From: a virus
Virus record (IMG/VR): IMGVR_UViG_3300006735_000061
Coordinates: 1-46,083 of that record
Length of the DNA stretch: 46,083 nucleotides
Strand: one strand, 5' to 3'
Below, in pieces: positions 36,605-44,819 of this stretch. Under the pieces are notes generated by a model, which saw only the letters and a program-made list of their open reading frames with translations, had not been told where the DNA came from and did no database searches. Numbering within the stretch: position 1 is the first letter of the stretch; the number at the start of each line of letters is the position of its first letter. The position numbers and the translations under genes were made by a program.

Positions 36605-36780
36605 TATTTTTTCTTCTTCTTTTTGGCCTTAGTCTTACTTTTACCAGCTTTCTTCTTTCTACACTTAGCAATCATACCACTAGCATAAGCAGAAGGAAAT
36701 ACTTTATGAGCTCTTTTAGCTGCATAATAGCATGAGTCCTTTTTAGTTTTACTTTTTGCCTTTGCCTTTTTTCTTGCCAT
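36604..36780 (-). CDS. 58-residue Lys-rich protein with FPSAYASG motif
   Basis: A short frame overlaps the 3' end of the upstream gene by 32 bases and the next ATG by one base. The core SCYYAAKRAHKVFPSAYASG followed by MIAKC is flanked by Lys-rich arms. By my count 25 of 58 residues are Lys or Arg. The C...A..K...PSAYASG.I.KC pattern is one I recall from many short marine phage and giant-virus proteins, often fused to the DUF5872- or DUF6321-like units that are separate genes here. The function is unknown. Confidence 0.8.
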   Translation of the reverse strand: MARKKAKAKSKTKKDSCYYAAKRAHKVFPSAYASGMIAKCRKKKAGKSKTKAKKKKKK

Positions 36781-37111
36781 TGTAATCAGTTATTCTAGAT
36801 TTTCTTGAAAAAACAGTACCACCGTCTTTTTGATAACGCTTATCTTTTGGTAAAGCTCTTTGGTCTTTTCTATATTGTTTAAAGTCCTCTTTATCACGTT
36901 TTCTGTCATAATCTAGTATATCATTTGCTTTTTGAAAAGCGTCCTTTTTCTTTTTTCTTGATTGAATACCCATACCAAGAGCTGTAGTAAGTAAACCAGC
37001 AGCACCAATTTTTTTGTATTTGTTTCCCATTGGTTCTGCATCTGCATCTGGACCCATTCGACCTAGCAATTGTCTTAGCCAGCTAGGGGGATCTTCATTC
37101 TTATTTGCCAT
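36749..37111 (-). CDS. basic small protein with short hydrophobic segment
   Basis: The 120 residues start two bases after the upstream stop. The N-terminal part has PPSWLRQLLGRMGPDAD and a weakly hydrophobic GAAGLLTTALGMGI segment. The rest is charged and helical (DILDYDRKRDKEDFKQYRKD), ending with a KDGGTVFSRK motif and a Lys/Gly tail. The hydrophobic stretch is too short to call a membrane segment with confidence. The DGG motif links it to other proteins of the cluster. No family is recognised. Confidence 0.7.
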   Translation of the reverse strand: MANKNEDPPSWLRQLLGRMGPDADAEPMGNKYKKIGAAGLLTTALGMGIQSRKKKKDAFQKANDILDYDRKRDKEDFKQYRKDQRALPKDKRYQKDGGTVFSRKSRITDYNGKKKGKGKK

Positions 37112-37112
37112 C

Positions 37113-37340
37113 TTATTTACGTTTTAAAGTTTTCTTTCTAGATAAAGTTTTCTTAGGTGCTACTGATCCACCACCAGCTAGTGCTTGAAACTTCTGAGCT
37201 TCTTTACTAGCCATGCTTCTTACTTCTTTCATTAACTTAGCATCTTTTTGGATATCTTGAGCTCTTTGTAAAGTACTCATTGCTGATTGTACTTCAAACT
37301 CTCTCATGTCTTTCTTTGTCATGTTAGTAAGTTTAATCAT
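37113..37340 (-). CDS. small helical basic protein
   Basis: The 75 residues are nearly all helix-forming (MTKKDMREFEVQSAMSTLQR, then DIQKDAKLMKEVRSMASKEA), ending in AGGGSVAPKKTLSRKKTLKR followed by K. It shares four bases (ATGA) with the upstream gene. It may self-associate as a coiled coil. The GGGS-basic tail is like those of its neighbours. The function is unknown, and a virion-internal or assembly role is inferred from location. Confidence 0.7.
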   Translation of the reverse strand: MIKLTNMTKKDMREFEVQSAMSTLQRAQDIQKDAKLMKEVRSMASKEAQKFQALAGGGSVAPKKTLSRKKTLKRK

Positions 37341-37555
37341 TTATAACCACCTTGTTTCATCATTTTTACTTCAGCTCCTCTTCTGTACATAGAACCTTTA
37401 GTAACTCTATCACCTTTCATAGTTCCTCCTGACATATAAGCATTTACCATTCCTCCATCGCGAAGAACTCTACCTTGCATTGATCTAGGATTATTAGAGT
37501 ACTTGGGCATAGTTTTACTACATCCACAGCCTCCGCCTTTTTGTTTCATTGCCAT
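37337..37555 (-). CDS. small Gly/Met/Lys-rich protein with repeated GG motifs
   Basis: The 72 residues begin MAMKQKGGGCGCSKTMPKYS and contain RDGGMVNAYMSGGTM and a C-terminal MMKQGGYK. Three to four GG motifs preceded by a charged or polar residue are characteristic of the cluster and also of the giant proteins. CGC could bind metal. It ends in a four-base overlap with the next gene. No named family is known to me. Confidence 0.7.
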   Translation of the reverse strand: MAMKQKGGGCGCSKTMPKYSNNPRSMQGRVLRDGGMVNAYMSGGTMKGDRVTKGSMYRRGAEVKMMKQGGYK

Positions 37556-37557
37556 AA

Positions 37558-37800
37558 TTAAAAAGATTTATTTGTTCTGTTATATCTCATTCTTTTACCG
37601 CAAGAACCTCCATGCTTGTACATCATTCCATTCATAGATGACTCTAATGCCGATCCACCCATTCCCATGTAACCCATTTTATTTCTTACAGTTTTAGATA
37701 ATTTAGGTAATCCTTTATTACCTGCAGGGATTGGATCTAGTGAACCACCTGCCTTCATTTTTACTTTCTCACTTCCATCACATTTCATGCATTTTTTCAT
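37558..37800 (-). CDS. small CxxC protein with GNKGLPKLSKTVRNKMGYM segment
   Basis: The 80 residues open the small-gene cluster. MKKCMKCDG is a CxxC start, followed by KAGGSLDPIPAGNKGLPKLS then KTVRNKMGYMGMGGS, and YKHGGSCGKRMRYN near the end. I recall the GLPKL...VRNKMGYM...GG segment from Bacteroidota phages, next to capsid genes. The two Cys ends could bind metal. A TATATTA heptamer lies about 60 bases upstream. Confidence 0.72.
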   Translation of the reverse strand: MKKCMKCDGSEKVKMKAGGSLDPIPAGNKGLPKLSKTVRNKMGYMGMGGSALESSMNGMMYKHGGSCGKRMRYNRTNKSF

Positions 37801-37860
37801 AACTTTTATTTTATAAAGATCTACTACTACCTTTTAGATTTCTTAGCATTTTACCTGGTA

Positions 37861-37886
37861 TAATATATTTATTTTAACTTTTCCAA
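37861..37886 (-). promoter_or_regulatory. weak promoter-like site before the small-gene cluster
   Basis: On the minus strand TTG (37886-37884), 16 bases, then TATATTA (37867-37861), overlapping the end of the 339-residue gene, and 60 bases before the ATG at 37800. The heptamer matches but the spacing is shorter than the 20 bases seen elsewhere. Confidence 0.35.
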
Positions 37887-38893
37887 TACTTTTCACATTC
37901 TTTAGTTAAATCATCTAAGATATCTTCATTAAGAGGATTCTTTAAGAATTCAACTACATCAGACACATTTCTTCCTAACATGACATTCTTCTTGTTATGA
38001 TAAATATGTCCATCGCTCTTAGTAATAATATACTTAAAAAAACTGGAATCTTTAACAATACTTCTAATTTTTAATGTTTCCATGTCACAATTAGTAGCAT
38101 CTAAAAATTGATTCACGGCTCTTTCCATATTGCTTTCAGCTCCTTCTCCATGGATATGTGTATCCATATTTTCATATAGAATATCTCCTGGAGTAGACTT
38201 TTTGTACTGTGTGCTACTTGCATCTACAACTTTTGCTACATAGAACAGTTTAGTACTATTCTTATCAAATAACTTCTGTAGTTCAGATAGCGCTTTATTT
38301 CTAAGCTTCTTATATTCAGTTCTACTAGATACAGTCTCTGCGTCTTTATCTAAATAAAACTTAGGTGGTTTTGGTTTTGCCTTTGCATCTTCATAACTTT
38401 TTGCAATTAAAGAAAACCCTCCTGCCTCAATAGCATGTAATTTAATTCTATCATAAGGATCGTTCATGTTAAGAAATTTACTATCATTTCCTACACTTAT
38501 ATCAATCTTATTCCAGAATTCATTATTGTCTGGTTTTAATAACTTTACTTTATTCCAAAAGTCTTTATCTTCTGGGTCAAGTATATTGGAAGCTAATTCT
38601 GCTTCTAAGTCTGCAACAGATTCTCTTATCTGTTTTACCTTAGCTTCTCTTTTTTCTTTAGGAAGTTTTTTAATTTCTGGAGCAAACTCATTAAGACCTG
38701 TTAGATATCTATTAATTCCATTAATCTCTAGACATGCTAACTGCTCTTGATGTTTAATTCCATCAAATAAACTTAATCCATAATTTTCTAATCCCATGTT
38801 TTCTGCTCGTGCATCAAAATATGGTTTAATAGAGATTTTTGATTCTCTACTTGCTGATGGTGTTTCCACCATTGTAAATGTTTCTTTTGCCAT
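37874..38893 (-). CDS. head-region protein of unknown function, next to the major capsid gene
   Basis: The 339 residues are charged, helical in the first two thirds and mixed after that. Visible segments include ISIKPYFDARAENMGLENYG, LPKEKREAKVKQIRESVADL and a C-terminal part with DMETLKIRSIVKDSSFFKYI. It follows the capsid terminator by 92 bases, with an A-rich leader (AACAAAACCAATGGC). The position just after the major capsid gene suggests a minor head, decoration or internal protein. No nuclease, protease or fibre motif is seen. I do not recognise the family. Confidence 0.65.
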   Translation of the reverse strand: MAKETFTMVETPSASRESKISIKPYFDARAENMGLENYGLSLFDGIKHQEQLACLEINGINRYLTGLNEFAPEIKKLPKEKREAKVKQIRESVADLEAELASNILDPEDKDFWNKVKLLKPDNNEFWNKIDISVGNDSKFLNMNDPYDRIKLHAIEAGGFSLIAKSYEDAKAKPKPPKFYLDKDAETVSSRTEYKKLRNKALSELQKLFDKNSTKLFYVAKVVDASSTQYKKSTPGDILYENMDTHIHGEGAESNMERAVNQFLDATNCDMETLKIRSIVKDSSFFKYIITKSDGHIYHNKKNVMLGRNVSDVVEFLKNPLNEDILDDLTKECEKYWKS

Positions 38894-38929
38894 TGGTTTT
38901 GTTTTTGTTATTGGTTATTTATTTTGTTG

Positions 38930-38968
38930 GTTAAAAAAAAAGGGAGAGGAATAGCCCTCCCCCTTTTA
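38930..38968 (-). terminator. strong directional terminator after the major capsid gene
   Basis: On the minus strand AAAAGGGGGAGG pairs with CCTCTCCCTTTT (12-bp stem with one G-U, loop GCTATT), followed by a further run of T. The G-U pair becomes an A-C mismatch on the plus strand, so the hairpin is better in the direction of transcription. It starts 18 bases after the capsid stop. Confidence 0.88.
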
Positions 38969-38985
38969 AGAATTTATTGTTTAGA

Positions 38986-40602
38986 TTAGAACGATCCTCC
39001 AGTAACTGGGTTTCTCATAACAATCTTCAATACCTTAGTTGGGTCTTTTACCCAGATTGCAGGCATTGTTTGTGACATCATAACTCTGTATCCGTTGAAT
39101 TGACCAGAAGACTGGAATCCTTGGCTACGTCCCATGTAGTCCATTGTACCATTTTGATACCACCACTTAAGTTGATTATCCCAAGACAACTTCAGTAAGA
39201 AGATATTGTCATTAGTGTTATCAGTGATGTCAAAGATAATGAATGAATAAGAAGATAATGGGAATCCATCAATAATTGGGTTCTCAATATCATTAGTATT
39301 TACATTATCAAATGCTGGGTTAAGTACAAACTTAACATTAGCAAGGAAAGGAATTACATAAGAAGTATAAGCAAATCCAAAGTTCAAGTCCATACCTTGA
39401 CCAGTGATAGCACCGATATCAGCAGCTTGAATTACAAGACCTGAAGCAACAGCTTCTCTCTTGATAGCTTCGTTTACCATTCTCATTCCACCCATACCAG
39501 TTTGGACAATCAATTGTCTTTGTGGATCTGGACCTTGGAATTCAACTTTACCGTTAAAGAAGTTATAGATCTCAGAACGGAATAGGTCAAGGTTAAAGTT
39601 GTTCTTGTTATATACTCTTTTGAAAGAGTTATCAAGTTGTTGCCAAAGACCTACAGATAATCTCAAATCATCTGGTCCGTCTTGTCTAACTCTACCACCT
39701 TGTCCCCACATTAGGTAAGACTCAATGTCATTTGCTACTTTTGTCAAGTGAGCAGCTTCCATTTGAGTAAGGAAAGATCTAGAAAGATCGCCATTATCAA
39801 AAGCTCTCTTAACACCATCTTTACCCATTTTCTTAACCATATCATCTAATGAAGCTACAGAAGGATCCATGTTATCTCCTGAAGATCTCCAGATCTCAGT
39901 TACAGGTACAGTACCATCAGCATTCATTCCACCTTTGATCATAAGATCAGCTCTAGAAGAAACTGAATAGTGAACGTGTGCTTCTGCTCCACCTACATAG
40001 TTGTAGAATTCACGGAAACCAGTTCCTGTAGAAATGTCAGAGAATCTCTCACCATACTCACCTCTTGCAGAACCTTTTCTAAAGAACTTAGTTCCATTAG
40101 CCAAGAAACGAGAATCAAAAGTTGCAGAGTTGTTATTGTTAACCATCTGCACAGTGTAGATAAATCCATCACCCATTGGAAGAATATCCTCATCTGTGAT
40201 ATAAAGCTCAGCTCCATTGTATTTGTCATATGTGATGATATCACCATGTCCAAATTCTCTGCAGCTCATTTTAATTTGGAAAGTTGTGCCATCTGCTCCT
40301 CGTGTATCATCACCAGGTGCTAAATCCTCAACAATGTAAGGAAGATCCCTAGATACAGGAGTTTGCCACTTATACTCTCCACGAGCATTATCTACTTCAA
40401 TTACGTTCTTTCCACCAAAGCTAGACATTTGATAAAGAGGCATTTCAACTTTCTGAGACATTGCCCATAAGTCCACTGGACCTAAGTCCATTGGTTCTGC
40501 ATCTTTCAACATGTTAACCAAGTGGTAAGAATCTACGTGTGAACTTGCGCTGTACGCTGTATCCCGTAGAAAGATACCATTGTTTAAAACTGGAGTTGCC
40601 AT
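38986..40602 (-). CDS. major capsid protein
   Basis: The 538 residues follow portal and scaffold in the standard head-gene order. The protein has a length and composition usual for HK97-type capsid proteins. Visible segments are an N-arm (DSYHLVNMLKDAEP, MDLGPVDLWAMSQK), a beta/alpha body with MPLYQMSSFGGKNVIEVDNA, GHGDIITYDKYNGAELYITD and TKVANDIESYLMWGQGGRVR, and a C-terminal domain with RQLIVQTGMGGMRMVNEAIK. The gene starts behind an A-rich leader with no Shine-Dalgarno and is closed by a strong terminator, in line with high expression. Codon usage looks more G/C-rich than that of its neighbours by eye, as often seen for abundant proteins. The fold is inferred from context, not modelled. 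Confidence 0.85.
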   Translation of the reverse strand: MATPVLNNGIFLRDTAYSASSHVDSYHLVNMLKDAEPMDLGPVDLWAMSQKVEMPLYQMSSFGGKNVIEVDNARGEYKWQTPVSRDLPYIVEDLAPGDDTRGADGTTFQIKMSCREFGHGDIITYDKYNGAELYITDEDILPMGDGFIYTVQMVNNNNSATFDSRFLANGTKFFRKGSARGEYGERFSDISTGTGFREFYNYVGGAEAHVHYSVSSRADLMIKGGMNADGTVPVTEIWRSSGDNMDPSVASLDDMVKKMGKDGVKRAFDNGDLSRSFLTQMEAAHLTKVANDIESYLMWGQGGRVRQDGPDDLRLSVGLWQQLDNSFKRVYNKNNFNLDLFRSEIYNFFNGKVEFQGPDPQRQLIVQTGMGGMRMVNEAIKREAVASGLVIQAADIGAITGQGMDLNFGFAYTSYVIPFLANVKFVLNPAFDNVNTNDIENPIIDGFPLSSYSFIIFDITDNTNDNIFLLKLSWDNQLKWWYQNGTMDYMGRSQGFQSSGQFNGYRVMMSQTMPAIWVKDPTKVLKIVMRNPVTGGSF

Positions 40603-40634
40603 TTGTTATTATTTGTTTTTATTTGTTTACTAAT

Positions 40635-41936
40635 TTAAAATCTTTTGAACATATTGTTCTTTCTTTGTACTGTTGGTTTTCTTCTTGTTGTTCCACTCCT
40701 CCTTGCATTACCTGAGGCTTGTGCTTGAGATGAAGAACTCATTTTTTTAGACTGTGCAGTTTTTAATTTTCTTACTGTATCTGCAACAGCCGCTTGACTG
40801 CCAAGACTTTTAACCTTTTCTTTATATCCCGTTGGATCTGAAAGCAACCATAATGCTTCTGCGATTAAATCATGTCTTGGTTCTACAAACTGATATTTTT
40901 CAAGAAGATGTCCTAATAAATTTGTAGACTTTCCTGATATAGAAGGATAATTAGGTTGTACTAATCCAGAGTATAATTGATTTTGCAATTTTCTATCTAA
41001 CTTGATATCTCCTAGTGAACCTGTTGAAAGAGTGTTATATACATTATCCATATAGTCTTGGGCAGCTTGTTCTTGTTGAACTTTCTTTTGTTCTTGTTCA
41101 GCTAGTTTTTGAGAAACCATTTTCTCTTGCATTTTATCTAGCTTTGGTTTAAACTGCTTTGCCTTTTTTTCTAACCTTTCAATATCAGCCCAATCTTGTA
41201 TTTCAGCTTCTATTTCTTCAGCCGTACCAAAGTTAGTAGCCGTAAGATATTGCCTTGCAATTTCTGCTTGATGGTTTACATTTTCTGGATTTAACTGTAT
41301 AACTTCTTCTACATTAGATAAAGTTCTAAATAAACCTTTCATATCAGTACCACCATCTGCAACATATTTTGCAGCTACTTGAAGTTCAGATGGAAGTGAG
41401 TTAAAAAATTCTTTAGGAGTATCTTTTCTAATCTTAGCTTCTCTTTCTTGAAAGTTAGCTTCAAACAATTCTCTAAAATCTTTAGTAGTATAATCTTCAA
41501 GAGGTTTTTCATCATCAAAGCCAAAAAGAGTACCTTCCTCAATCATTTTATTAGCTAAATCAAGTAAACCGCTTTTATCAGTTTTGCGTCTACCTTTTTT
41601 AGATTCTCCAACTTCTTCTTCCGTAATTGCATCATCTAACTCTGCCAACGCCTCATCAACTAATTCTTTTGTTGCTTCAGGTGTTATAGGTTCTTCTGCA
41701 TTTGCTTCTACTTCTTCAGTTGTAGTCTCAGTCTTGTCAATGAACGTTGTGTCAAGTTCTTCTGGTTTAGAGAAGAGATTTGACTTTTTTTCTTCTGGTT
41801 CTGGTTCAACCTCATCTGCTGGTAACATAATGCTTTCAGCGCCTGGTTGACCAAAAATCTCATCAATATTTACATCTACTTCCTCTACCGTTGTAGAGTC
41901 TTGTACTTGAGTTTCCTCATTTGTTTCTTCTGCCAT
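40635..41936 (-). CDS. probable scaffolding protein
   Basis: The 433 residues sit between portal and capsid genes, the usual place for a scaffold. Residues 1-115 are very acidic (EVDVNIDEIFGQPGAES, DEVEPEPEEKKSN, EEVEANAEEPITPEATKE). Residues about 240-300 form a likely coiled coil (ERLEKKAKQFKPKLDKMQEK). The C-terminal 40 residues are Ser/Gln- then Arg/Lys-rich and end KNNMFKRF. An acidic N-terminus, helical middle and basic C-terminus are typical of scaffolds that bind capsid protein through the basic end. No protease catalytic motif is visible. Assignment is by position and composition. Confidence 0.68.
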   Translation of the reverse strand: MAEETNEETQVQDSTTVEEVDVNIDEIFGQPGAESIMLPADEVEPEPEEKKSNLFSKPEELDTTFIDKTETTTEEVEANAEEPITPEATKELVDEALAELDDAITEEEVGESKKGRRKTDKSGLLDLANKMIEEGTLFGFDDEKPLEDYTTKDFRELFEANFQEREAKIRKDTPKEFFNSLPSELQVAAKYVADGGTDMKGLFRTLSNVEEVIQLNPENVNHQAEIARQYLTATNFGTAEEIEAEIQDWADIERLEKKAKQFKPKLDKMQEKMVSQKLAEQEQKKVQQEQAAQDYMDNVYNTLSTGSLGDIKLDRKLQNQLYSGLVQPNYPSISGKSTNLLGHLLEKYQFVEPRHDLIAEALWLLSDPTGYKEKVKSLGSQAAVADTVRKLKTAQSKKMSSSSQAQASGNARRSGTTRRKPTVQRKNNMFKRF

Positions 41937-41962
41937 GTGTCAGTTTTTGTTGGTTATTACTT

Positions 41963-41991
41963 TAATATACTAAAATAAATCTTAAAGATTT
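41963..41991 (-). promoter_or_regulatory. promoter-like site with overlapping palindrome before scaffold gene
   Basis: The minus strand reads TTAGTATATTA (TATATTA at 41969-41963), 26 bases before the ATG at 41936. Immediately upstream, 41977-41991 is a perfect inverted repeat (AAATCTT and AAGATTT around one base) placed where the -35 region would be. No TTG is found at 20 bases. The palindrome could be an operator, but may be chance in AT-rich DNA. Confidence 0.4.
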
Positions 41992-42039
41992 AAAATTATG
42001 CTAAAATTTTATACACTTTTTTTGCATTATATAGCTAAA

Positions 42040-44814
42040 CTATTTTTTCTTTTTCTTAGAAGTCTTTTTTGGAGGACTTTGAACATCATATTTATTCTTA
42101 TTTTCTCTAGCTATTTGCAATTGTTTATCTGCTATTTCTTTTTGAGCTTGTATTCTTTGTTCTTCAATAGTCATTTTTTGAGAATGTTTGACCATATCAT
42201 CACTTAGTTTTTGTCTTTGTATATTAGTTTGTTGAGTATATTGCTCACTTTTTCTAATATCTGCCATCTCATCTCTATAATCATTCTGATTATTTTTATC
42301 TAGATCTACCATAGAACCATAACCAGCAGCTCTAATTTCTGCAATAAGAATATCTTTCTGCCTTTCTTTTTCTGCTTCTTCAGCATCAGCGTCAAGTTTA
42401 GATTGCTGTAATTGCTGTTGAGATTGAGCTTGCTGCTGTTGCATTTGTTGCTGTTGCTGCATTTCTTCTTGTTTCTGCTTCTCTTGTTTATCTTGGCTGT
42501 CTTTCAATACGTGTGATAATTCAGCTACAGAATCAGATTGAATAATTTGACCTAGATCATAAATACTAGCACCTGTAGTATTATTATTCATAGCCAATTG
42601 TTTTAATTGTTCTAAGACAGCTCTATGATTAGCTGTAGTTGTACAAAATATATTTAGCTCTCTTAGTAACATATCTGTACCCTCTATCTCAAAGTTTACT
42701 TTTTCTTCTTTATTTGTAAGATATGTAAGCCTTTTAGAAGGATTTGTACTGTGATAGAACTGAGCTAGGTCTGTTCTCATTTGATGAACTCTAGGCATTA
42801 AATAATCAGCATGTTGAATAAAATACATTTCAGTTTGGGCATAAGATGCACTAGCGGCTTGTTCTACACCTGTTGCTGTCATTTGAGATAACTGTTGACC
42901 CATCCTTTGAGGATTAACACCGATTGTCTCATAAGCTTGCTGTTTAAAATAATTAGATAGTTGAATTCTAGACATAAGTCTATTAGTTTGTTCTAGATCT
43001 AATTTTTGAAAATGTTGAAAGTTTAATGCATTTTCTGTATTTGTAATAGAAGTATCAAGAGGTAACATCTGGAAATCTTTCATAGCTACATAAGCTTTAG
43101 CTAAGTTACCTTTACCCCAATCTTCTCCTAATGAATGTTTAGGAAGTGTATTTTGATCAAGCATAATAACTGTACCTAATTCATCTACTAGTATATCAGC
43201 AATCTGATTATTTACTAGATTATATCCAATTTGAAAAGGTTTCATTAAGTCAATTAATGATGTTGACTTTGTATTTCTATCTGAGAATACAGCTCCTTCT
43301 ACAGGAAGCTTGCAGCCATATAAATTACTATCACCTTTAAATTGGAATTTAAGAGGTCCTGGTGTTTTTCTATCTACACCAATATAAATAGGAGTAAAGC
43401 CATTATTAATATCCATACCGTAATAGCTTGGAATATTTGGTCCTATTTTTATACCACCCCAAACTTGATTAATCCATATCCATTCAAGATGCTCACCAAA
43501 TAATAAATTATCTTTGCTTTTATTTTTAAATAATCTATTATCATAAACGGGTTTATCCATTACTTTATAATCTTCAGTAACTATATCAGTAAACACATTA
43601 CCCGTCTCATCTATTTTTGTAAGATGACCTAGTTTTCTTTGAGATTTCCAATATGTAGTTGTTACCCTAATTAAGTTATTTTGATTATAAATGTTATTAT
43701 CATAACCTTCGCCTTCTTGTAAGATTTGATTTACTACATCTCCATTACTTGTTTGATCATTAGCCAGTGCTGTAGTATATTGTCTCATTGCTAGTGAAGG
43801 CATTTCTGTATTCCAAGCATGAGATCTACTTGCATCATAGAAAGTTCCATCATTTTGATACCCACCCATTGCATAAGTTGCAGATTGAATAGGATATGCA
43901 GCTTCTAAAGATGCCAATTGTTTTTCTGACATCAAGTATCCATATTGATCTATTACATCTGATGGGGTTAACATATCAGTTTTACCAACCCAATTAGATT
44001 GAGAAATATATCTTGCTTGAGGTGATTTATGATAAAATGTTAATACAGGATTCCAAAGTTCAATATCATAGTCATCTTCCATCATTCGCATATGCCAGAA
44101 TTCTCTATCTGTAATAAGCATATCTCTAAATGCCCTTTCTTCAAGCTCATCCATTCTATATCTTTCTGTATCTACACTATGTTGATGTGTTGCCCACTGC
44201 TCTAACATAGATCTATAATCTTTTTTAAAGAAAGATTCTATTTCTGGCAAAGATTTAATATTATCAGGATTAAGTTGCTTTTGAGCTTCTTCTGATTTTG
44301 GGTCCATTCCTTGCGAAATTAATGCAGCAATAATTTTTTCTTCTGCATCAGACATTAGAGTCTCTTCTACCATTTGTCTTTTCTGTTCCATAAGCTCATT
44401 ATATGAATGCTCATCAACAGCTCTATAAGTAAGTTTAGTAGATCTTTTTGCAAACTCTGCAGTTAATACATTTATTACATTAGGTATAATTGGGTAAAAT
44501 TTAAGCTCTAATGCGGCATCTTCATCTCGATTTGCTAACATATCTACTATGTCAGCATACTCATTATTTTCTTCTATAATGTAATCTGATTTATCAATTA
44601 TACCTTTTGCAAGTTTATAATTTTTCATTAGTCTTCTCGAGTTTCTTCGGATTTGTTTAAGACCTTCCCACTCTAACCAATCTAGATTCCAAGCAGCCCA
44701 TTCTTCATTTTTTTTCTTACTAGATAAGAACTGAAGTGGTTGAGTAATAGCACCCATTCTATTTCTTTCAACCTTAGCTCCTTTTTTTAACTGAAGTGCA
44801 TTATATACCTGCAT
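42040..44814 (-). CDS. portal protein
   Basis: The 924 residues start five bases after the terminase stop. Order and size fit the large portal proteins of crAss-like and related phages. The N-terminal region is helical and charged (LMKNYKLAKGIIDKSDYIIE), followed by FYPIIPNVINVLTAEFAKRS, a portal-like wing segment, and ERAFRDMLITDREFWHMRMM. The centre has DLMKPFQIGYNLVNNQIADI, matching the portal crown/clip helices as I recall them. Residues about 770-924 are a long Gln-rich coiled coil (runs of QQQQ), then IAEIRAAGYGSM, REIA-like helices and a Lys-rich end (KKTSKKKKK). The C-terminal extension is long and may reach into the head. Family assignment is by context and pattern. Confidence 0.85.
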   Translation of the reverse strand: MQVYNALQLKKGAKVERNRMGAITQPLQFLSSKKKNEEWAAWNLDWLEWEGLKQIRRNSRRLMKNYKLAKGIIDKSDYIIEENNEYADIVDMLANRDEDAALELKFYPIIPNVINVLTAEFAKRSTKLTYRAVDEHSYNELMEQKRQMVEETLMSDAEEKIIAALISQGMDPKSEEAQKQLNPDNIKSLPEIESFFKKDYRSMLEQWATHQHSVDTERYRMDELEERAFRDMLITDREFWHMRMMEDDYDIELWNPVLTFYHKSPQARYISQSNWVGKTDMLTPSDVIDQYGYLMSEKQLASLEAAYPIQSATYAMGGYQNDGTFYDASRSHAWNTEMPSLAMRQYTTALANDQTSNGDVVNQILQEGEGYDNNIYNQNNLIRVTTTYWKSQRKLGHLTKIDETGNVFTDIVTEDYKVMDKPVYDNRLFKNKSKDNLLFGEHLEWIWINQVWGGIKIGPNIPSYYGMDINNGFTPIYIGVDRKTPGPLKFQFKGDSNLYGCKLPVEGAVFSDRNTKSTSLIDLMKPFQIGYNLVNNQIADILVDELGTVIMLDQNTLPKHSLGEDWGKGNLAKAYVAMKDFQMLPLDTSITNTENALNFQHFQKLDLEQTNRLMSRIQLSNYFKQQAYETIGVNPQRMGQQLSQMTATGVEQAASASYAQTEMYFIQHADYLMPRVHQMRTDLAQFYHSTNPSKRLTYLTNKEEKVNFEIEGTDMLLRELNIFCTTTANHRAVLEQLKQLAMNNNTTGASIYDLGQIIQSDSVAELSHVLKDSQDKQEKQKQEEMQQQQQMQQQQAQSQQQLQQSKLDADAEEAEKERQKDILIAEIRAAGYGSMVDLDKNNQNDYRDEMADIRKSEQYTQQTNIQRQKLSDDMVKHSQKMTIEEQRIQAQKEIADKQLQIARENKNKYDVQSPPKKTSKKKKK

Positions 44815-44819
44815 AGTTT

